Shown here: piece by piece, positions 6,691 through 11,062 of the stretch
Numbering within the stretch: position 1 is the stretch's first letter
Layout of the letters: every line of letters starts with the position of its first letter
Assembly: GCA_035547155.1 (NCBI GenBank)
Contig: DASZVJ010000154.1
Span: forward strand, 1 to 11,062
DNA from: CAZNMF01 sp035547155
GTDB lineage: Bacteria; Acidobacteriota; Vicinamibacteria; Vicinamibacterales; SCN-69-37
DNA length: 11,062 nucleotides
Direction: 5' to 3'
Program-made: the position numbers and the translations under genes
The notes under the pieces: generated by a model
The model's input: the letters and a program-made list of their open reading frames with translations, nothing else
What the model was told of the DNA's origin: nothing
Databases searched by the model: none

Positions 6691-7746
6691 ATGACTTCCG
6701 ATTCGAGCGGTACCGTCGCGGCGTCACGGTTCGTCCAGGCCGTCGCCGGTGAGATTCAGGACGTGCCGCCGATCTGGTGCATGCGCCAGGCCGGCCGTTA
6801 CCAGGATTCCTATCAGGCGCTCCGCCGGCATCACAGCTTCGACGCGTTGTGCCGCGAGCCGGATCTGGCCGCGCGCGTGGCGCTCAATGCCGTCGAGGAG
6901 CTCGATTTCGACGCGGCGATTCTCTTCAGCGATCTCCTCTTCCCCCTCGATGCGCTCGGCCTGCCGGTCAGCTATGACGACGGCGGTCCGAAGCTGGCGC
7001 GGCGGCTGGACGAAGACGGGCTCGACACGCTGCGCGACGTCGATGCGGCGATGGCGGCTCTCGCGTTCCAAGCCGCAGCCGTCGCCGAGACGCGCGCGCA
7101 CCTGCCTGGCGATCGCGGGCTGATTGGCTTCATCGGCGGGCCGTGGACGTTGTTCGTCTACGCGATGGAAGGCACGCACACGGGCACGCTCACGCGCGCC
7201 AAGACGTCGCTGCCGCTCTATCGCCGCTTCGCCGCGCATCTCGTGCCGCTGCTCGAGCGCATGGCGCGCGCGCAACTGCACGCGGGCGCCGATCTCGTGA
7301 TGGTGTTCGATACGGCTGCCGGCGAGCTCTCCCCTGCTGCGTTCCAGCAGTTCGTCGCGCCGGATCTCGCGCGACTCGCGTCAGCGTTGCCGCAGCAGCT
7401 CGGCTACTACGCGCGCGGATTGCATCCCGCGCATCTCGACGAAACGGGCGTACAGGCAATTGGGCCATGGGCGGGGCTCGGCCTCGACTGGCGCTGGAAT
7501 CTGGCGGAGACGCTCGCGTCGCCGGCGCGCCGCGGTTTCGTGCAGGGCAATCTCGATCCGTCGCTGCTCCATTTGTCCGGCGGCGCATTGACGCGCGCGC
7601 TCGACGAGTTTCTCGATCCGATCGCGCGGCTCAGCCCGGCCGAGCGGCGCGGCTGGATCTGTGGTCTCGGCCACGGCGTGCTCCAGGGCACGCCGCCAGC
7701 GAGCGTCAAGACCTTCGTTCAAACCGTACGGAAACGGCTCGCATGA
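6691..7746 (+). CDS. hemE: Uroporphyrinogen III decarboxylase
   Basis: A 351-residue UroD of normal length. It removes the four acetate carboxyl groups of uroporphyrinogen III to give coproporphyrinogen III in the cytosol. Signature stretches: PPIWCMRQAGRY (26-37) with the substrate-binding arginines, LFSDLLFPLDALGL (78-91) with the catalytic Asp81, GFIGGPWTLFVYAMEG (146-161) with Tyr157, VMVFDTAAGELSP (203-215), GLDWRWNL (264-271), VQGNLDPSLL (284-293) and GLGHGVLQGTP (325-335) with His328. All key residues seen in the family are present. A GAGGG sequence at 6674-6678, partly within the preceding stop codon, may be a distant ribosome-binding site. The stop overlaps the hemN start as ATGA. 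Confidence 0.97.
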   Translation: MTSDSSGTVAASRFVQAVAGEIQDVPPIWCMRQAGRYQDSYQALRRHHSFDALCREPDLAARVALNAVEELDFDAAILFSDLLFPLDALGLPVSYDDGGPKLARRLDEDGLDTLRDVDAAMAALAFQAAAVAETRAHLPGDRGLIGFIGGPWTLFVYAMEGTHTGTLTRAKTSLPLYRRFAAHLVPLLERMARAQLHAGADLVMVFDTAAGELSPAAFQQFVAPDLARLASALPQQLGYYARGLHPAHLDETGVQAIGPWAGLGLDWRWNLAETLASPARRGFVQGNLDPSLLHLSGGALTRALDEFLDPIARLSPAERRGWICGLGHGVLQGTPPASVKTFVQTVRKRLA

Positions 7747-9092
7747 CATCAGCGGAACGCTTCGCGAAATACGACGTGCCGATTCCCCGGTACACGAGCT
7801 ATCCGACGGTGCCGCAGTGGCATCAGCCGCCGGCGCCCGAGGACTGGACGGCCAGCCTGCGGCGCGCGGCCACGCAGCCGGACGCGGCGCTCGCCGTCTA
7901 CGTCCACGTGCCGTTCTGCGAGTCGCTGTGCACGTTCTGCGGCTGCAACACCATCATCACGCGCGATCACGGCCGCGAGGGCGCGTATATCGACACGCTG
8001 CTCGCCGAGCTCGACACGTACATCCGCCTCGTGCCAGAGCTGGCGCAGCAGCCGTTCCGCCAGTTGCATCTCGGCGGCGGCACGCCGACGTTCTTGAGCT
8101 CCGTGTCGCTCGCGCGTCTGATCGACGCCATCCGGCGCCGGCTGCACGTCGACGATGACGCGTTCGAGGGCTCGATCGAAGTCGATCCGCGTGTCACGAG
8201 CGCGGCGCAGCTCGAGACGCTGCGCGAGCGCGGCTTCCGCCGCGTGTCGATGGGCGTCCAGGACATCGACGCGGACGTCCAGCACCTCGTCAACCGCAAG
8301 CAGCCGCTCGATCTGACCGCACATCTGTTCGCCGCGGCGCGCCAGCTCGACTACGCGTCGATCAACCTCGACTTGATCTACGGGCTGCCGGGCCAGACAC
8401 GCGAGAGCATGGCCGTGCTCGCGCGTGAGATCGTCGCGCTCGATCCCGATCGCCTCGCGGTCTACGGCTTCGCGCGCGTGCCGTGGATCAAGCCGCAGCA
8501 GCGCCGCTTCCGTGACGATCAGGTTCCCGTGGGCGCGGACAAACGCGCGCTCTACGAGGCCATCCGCGAGCCGCTGCTCGAGGCCGGCTATCTCGAGATC
8601 GGCATGGATCACTTCGCGCGTCCGTCGGACACGCTCGCGACCGCGGCAGCCGAGGGCCGGCTGCACCGCAATTTCATGGGCTACACCGAGGTCCACACGA
8701 CCACGCTGCTGGGCCTCGGCGTGAGCGCGATCTCCGACACGCCGGACTGCTATCACCAGAACGAGAAGCTGATCGGCAAGTACACCGATCGCGTGAACGC
8801 CGGTGAGATTCCCACGCACCGCGGCCATCTTCTCTCGGACGACGATCGCAGGCGGCGCGATGCGATTGCGCGCTTGATGACGACGTTCCGCGTGGACATG
8901 CGGGAGACGGGCGTGGCGCCAGCCGGTGACACGCTGCAGACCCTCGTCGCCGACCACGTCGTCCGTATCGACGGTGACGTCCTGAGCGTCCCGCCGGAAG
9001 GCCGGCCGTTCCTGCGCAACGCTGCCGCGCTCTTCGACGCGTACCTCGCGCCGCAGCCGGACGGCCGCCCGCTGTATTCCTCGTCGGTATGA
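7743..9092 (+). CDS. hemN: Oxygen-independent coproporphyrinogen III dehydrogenase (radical SAM)
   Basis: A 449-residue radical SAM enzyme, close to the 457 residues of E. coli HemN. It oxidatively decarboxylates two propionates of coproporphyrinogen III to vinyl groups. It is true HemN and not the HemW heme chaperone: it has the N-terminal arm PRYTSYPTVPQW (15-26), the CxxxCxxCxC cluster motif (Cys59, 63, 66, 68; the fourth cysteine is HemN-typical), GGGTPTF (111-117) and HRNFMGYT (308-315). The start is the ATG that overlaps the hemE stop; the frame is open for 600 bases further back, but that part lies over hemE. The enzyme's 4Fe-4S/SAM chemistry is oxygen-sensitive. Its stop overlaps the hemG start as ATGA, so hemE, hemN and hemG form one coupled unit. 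Confidence 0.97.
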   Translation: MTSAERFAKYDVPIPRYTSYPTVPQWHQPPAPEDWTASLRRAATQPDAALAVYVHVPFCESLCTFCGCNTIITRDHGREGAYIDTLLAELDTYIRLVPELAQQPFRQLHLGGGTPTFLSSVSLARLIDAIRRRLHVDDDAFEGSIEVDPRVTSAAQLETLRERGFRRVSMGVQDIDADVQHLVNRKQPLDLTAHLFAAARQLDYASINLDLIYGLPGQTRESMAVLAREIVALDPDRLAVYGFARVPWIKPQQRRFRDDQVPVGADKRALYEAIREPLLEAGYLEIGMDHFARPSDTLATAAAEGRLHRNFMGYTEVHTTTLLGLGVSAISDTPDCYHQNEKLIGKYTDRVNAGEIPTHRGHLLSDDDRRRRDAIARLMTTFRVDMRETGVAPAGDTLQTLVADHVVRIDGDVLSVPPEGRPFLRNAAALFDAYLAPQPDGRPLYSSSV

Positions 9093-10312
9093 AGCCGGCG
9101 CTCGTCGTCGGCGCCGGGCTCAGCGGCCTCGCCACGGCCTGGACGCTCGCTGCGACGGGCCGAGACGTCGCCATCGTCGACGCGGCCGATGGTCCAGGCG
9201 GCCTCATCGGCACGATCAAGACGAGCCATGGTCTCGTCGAGCGCGCCGCCAATGCGTTCGTCTGGACCGATGTCACCGAGCGTTGGTTCGCCGCGCTCGG
9301 CATCACACCGCAGTTTCCCAAGCCTGACGCGAAGCGCCGCTATGTCTTCACACGCGGCCGTGCACGGCGCTGGCCGCTGTCCGCCAGTGAGACCGCGACG
9401 CTCGCGATGAAGATCGCGGCGTCGGCAGCACGACGCCGTCTGAAGCCGCAATCCGGCGAGACGATCGCGCAATTTGGCGATCGCGTCGCCGGCCGCGGCG
9501 TCACGCAGCATCTGCTTGGGCCGGCGCTTCAGGGCATCTATGGCGCGGCGCCGGAACGGCTGTCCGCCGAGGCCGTGTTCGGTGCGCGCGCAAAGCGGCG
9601 TGGCGGCATGGCGGCGCCGCCTGGCGGCATGGGCGAGCTCATCGCGCGGCTCCATGACGCGCTCGTGCGCAAAGGTGTGACGTTCACGTTCGGCACGCGT
9701 CTCGATCGGCTCGATCCCGCGACGCCGACCGTCGTCTGCACGAACGTGGCCGAGGCCGCGCGTCTCGTCGCGCCGCATGCGTCTGCGCTCGGCGATGCGC
9801 TCGCCGCGACGCCGATGACGAGCCTGCTCACGGCCACCGCGTTCTTCGCGCCGCATCGCGACGATCTCTCCGGCTTCGGTGTGTTGTTCCCGCGCGACAG
9901 CGGCGTGCGCGCGCTCGGCTGCCTGTTCAACGCGAGTATCTTCGACGGCCGCAGCGCCGTGCGATCGGAGACCTGGATTTTCAGCGGCGAGCAAGATGGC
10001 ACTGGCCTACCGGCAGAGAACGGCGTCGTCACACAGATTCTGGCCGATCGCGAGCGGCTGACCGGCCGCAGCGACGCTCCGCTCGACGTCGTCGTCACCC
10101 GCCGCGTCCCCGCGCTGCCGGTCTACGACACATCGATCCTCGCCATCCGCCGTCATCTGCCCGATCTCCCGCCGTGGCTCCGTCTGGCTGGCAACTACAC
10201 CGGCCAGATCGGCGTCGCGGCGCTGCTGGCCAGAGCGGAGGACATCGGATCATCGGGTCATCTGGACATCGGATCATCGGGGGCCAGGACAGGAATCGAG
10301 ATGATCCGATGA
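9089..10312 (+). CDS. hemG: FAD-dependent protoporphyrinogen oxidase (HemG/HemY type)
   Basis: A 407-residue flavoprotein of the protoporphyrinogen oxidase family (usual length about 450-470). It oxidises protoporphyrinogen IX to protoporphyrin IX using O2. Seen: FAD motif GAGLSG (8-13), DGPGGLIGT (34-42), GIYGAAPERLSAEAVF (149-164), PPGGMGEL (177-184), GFGVLFPRDSGVRALG, and near the end GNYTGQIGVAALLARA (368-383) as the C-terminal FAD-binding segment. Residues from about 384 on (EDIGSSGHLDIGSSG and beyond) are not family sequence: they are translated from octamer array R3, and the TGA stop at 10310-10312 lies in an array unit. The natural C-terminus was probably altered by the repeat. A coproporphyrinogen oxidase (CgoX) role is possible in this family, but HemN next door argues for the protoporphyrin branch. 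The ATG overlaps the hemN stop. Confidence 0.93.
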   Translation: MKPALVVGAGLSGLATAWTLAATGRDVAIVDAADGPGGLIGTIKTSHGLVERAANAFVWTDVTERWFAALGITPQFPKPDAKRRYVFTRGRARRWPLSASETATLAMKIAASAARRRLKPQSGETIAQFGDRVAGRGVTQHLLGPALQGIYGAAPERLSAEAVFGARAKRRGGMAAPPGGMGELIARLHDALVRKGVTFTFGTRLDRLDPATPTVVCTNVAEAARLVAPHASALGDALAATPMTSLLTATAFFAPHRDDLSGFGVLFPRDSGVRALGCLFNASIFDGRSAVRSETWIFSGEQDGTGLPAENGVVTQILADRERLTGRSDAPLDVVVTRRVPALPVYDTSILAIRRHLPDLPPWLRLAGNYTGQIGVAALLARAEDIGSSGHLDIGSSGARTGIEMIR

Positions 10313-10355
10313 CCCGATGTCCCGATGTCCCGATGACTAGATGCCCCGATGTCGG
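10244..10355. repeat. Array R3: inverted octamer array overlapping the hemG 3' end
   Basis: ATC recurs at 10244, 10252, 10260, 10268 and 10276, then after a 21-base spacer GAT recurs at 10300, 10308, 10316, 10324, 10332, 10340 and 10348, all in 8-base register. The inner 12 bases 10267-10278 and 10300-10311 are perfectly complementary, and the pairing continues imperfectly outward to about 10241 and 10337 (32 of 38 positions). The units are of type CCGATGTC or CCGATGAC, so they differ from R1 and R2 in sequence but share the GAT core and the period. The left arm is inside hemG; the right arm fills the gap before the sigma factor gene. No T-run follows, so it is not a standard terminator. Confidence 0.85.
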
Positions 10356-10389
10356 GAACATCCCCTCCATCTCCCGCATCCAATCTCCC

Positions 10390-11062
10390 ATGACCGCCAG
10401 AGGCGCATCGGCTGCATCGCCGGCCCCGGATGACAGGACGCTGGCCGCTCGGGTCGCGAGCGGGCATCATGCGTCGTTCGAGATGCTGATGCGGCGGTAC
10501 AACGCGCGGCTGTTTCGGGTGGCGCGGGCGATTCTGCGCGATGACGCGGAGGCCGAGGACGCGCTGCAGGACGCGTATCTGGACGCCTATCGGCGCATGG
10601 ACAGCTTCCACGGCGAGTCCGCGCTCGCGACGTGGCTGACGCGCCTCGTGATCAACCGCGCGCTGATGCGGCTGCGCCGGCACCGGCGCGATCGGGTCGT
10701 CGTGCCGTTCGCGGCCGCCGTCGATCGCGACGGCCGATCGATGGAGACCGAGATGGCTGATCCCCAGGCCGAGCCGCCGGGCGCCGCGATCTGGCGTGCG
10801 GAAGTCCGCCAGCTCATCGAGCGGCGCCTCGACGAATTGCCCGTCGCGTTCCGCACGGTCTTCGTGCTCCGCGACGTCGAGGATCTCTCCGTCGAAGAAA
10901 CGGCCGCATGCCTGTCGATTCCGGCCGCAACGGTGCGCACGCGCCTCTTTCGCGCTCGCGCGCTTCTGCGCGAAGCGCTCGCGCGCGATCTCGATCGCGC
11001 GACGAGTGACGTCTTCGGCTTCGCCGGCACCCGCTGCGATCGCATCGTCGCCAACGTGCTCG
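10390..11062 (+). CDS. ECF-family RNA polymerase sigma factor, 3' end outside window
   Basis: The frame is open from the ATG at 10390 to the window edge (224 codons visible). Region sigma2 spans about residues 16-100: SFEMLMRRYNARLFRVARAI, then DDAEAEDALQDAYLDAYR (51-68), FHGESALATWLTRLVINRAL (73-92) and a basic run RLRRHRR. A variable linker follows, then sigma4 at about 136-195 with LDELPVAFRTVFVLRDVEDL, the helix-turn-helix SVEETAACLSIPAATVRTRL and FRARALLRE. After sigma4 there is an extra tail with FGFAGTRCDRIVANVL (209-224), a CDR-containing tail that I recall from some ECF groups. Such factors direct RNA polymerase to stress or cell-envelope genes under anti-sigma control; no anti-sigma gene is visible because the window ends. 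No Shine-Dalgarno site precedes the ATG. The 77-base gap after hemG is mostly array R3. Confidence 0.9.
   Translation, partial: MTARGASAASPAPDDRTLAARVASGHHASFEMLMRRYNARLFRVARAILRDDAEAEDALQDAYLDAYRRMDSFHGESALATWLTRLVINRALMRLRRHRRDRVVVPFAAAVDRDGRSMETEMADPQAEPPGAAIWRAEVRQLIERRLDELPVAFRTVFVLRDVEDLSVEETAACLSIPAATVRTRLFRARALLREALARDLDRATSDVFGFAGTRCDRIVANVL

Noticed and set aside
7143..7742. N-terminal extension of HemN by 200 residues
   Set aside because: That stretch is an off-frame reading of hemE. The ATG at 7743 gives the normal HemN N-terminus and an ATGA overlap.
7749..9994. Long minus-strand open frames opposite hemN and hemG (7749-8957 and 8753-9994)
   Set aside because: Low-complexity Arg-rich translations without motifs, shadows of hemN and hemG.

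Overview
The window is GC-rich, gene-dense bacterial DNA with both strands in use. A TonB-dependent receptor of the Oar type, together with the high GC and general gene style, suggests an acidobacterium, perhaps of the Vicinamibacteria group. This placement is inferred from gene families and not from a marker gene. The window is cut inside a gene at both ends.

Left part (1-3411): the C-terminal end of a large outer-membrane receptor runs off the left edge and is followed by a textbook intrinsic terminator with a UUCG loop. Convergent to it, on the minus strand, is a two-gene lipid operon. A cyclopropane-fatty-acid-synthase-type methyltransferase is followed by a geranylgeranyl-reductase-type flavoprotein, and their start and stop codons overlap as ATGA. 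The middle part (3527-4525) holds one secreted alpha/beta-hydrolase (Fes/esterase D type), which has intergenic repeat arrays directly on both sides.

Right part (4711-10312): a heme biosynthesis locus. Ferrochelatase (hemH) is on the minus strand. Divergent from it is a plus-strand operon made of a short, unusual HemA-like protein, hemE, hemN and hemG. hemE/hemN and hemN/hemG overlap by ATGA. The enzymes cover uroporphyrinogen III to protoheme (HemE, HemN, HemG, HemH), that is, the protoporphyrin-dependent branch. No hemB, hemC, hemD or hemL is present here. The window ends inside an ECF sigma factor gene starting at 10390; its reading frame is still open at the right edge.

The most unusual content is non-coding. 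Three gene boundaries (about 3428-3518, 4531-4706 and 10244-10355) are filled with arrays in which GAT (or ATC on the opposite arm) recurs almost exactly every 8 bases. Two of the arrays are two-armed inverted arrays that could fold into long hairpins. The third is a single arm abutting the esterase start. One array runs into the 3' end of hemG, encoding its last residues and supplying its stop codon. A 37-base module is shared by the arrays on both sides of the esterase gene. I do not recognise this repeat family by name.
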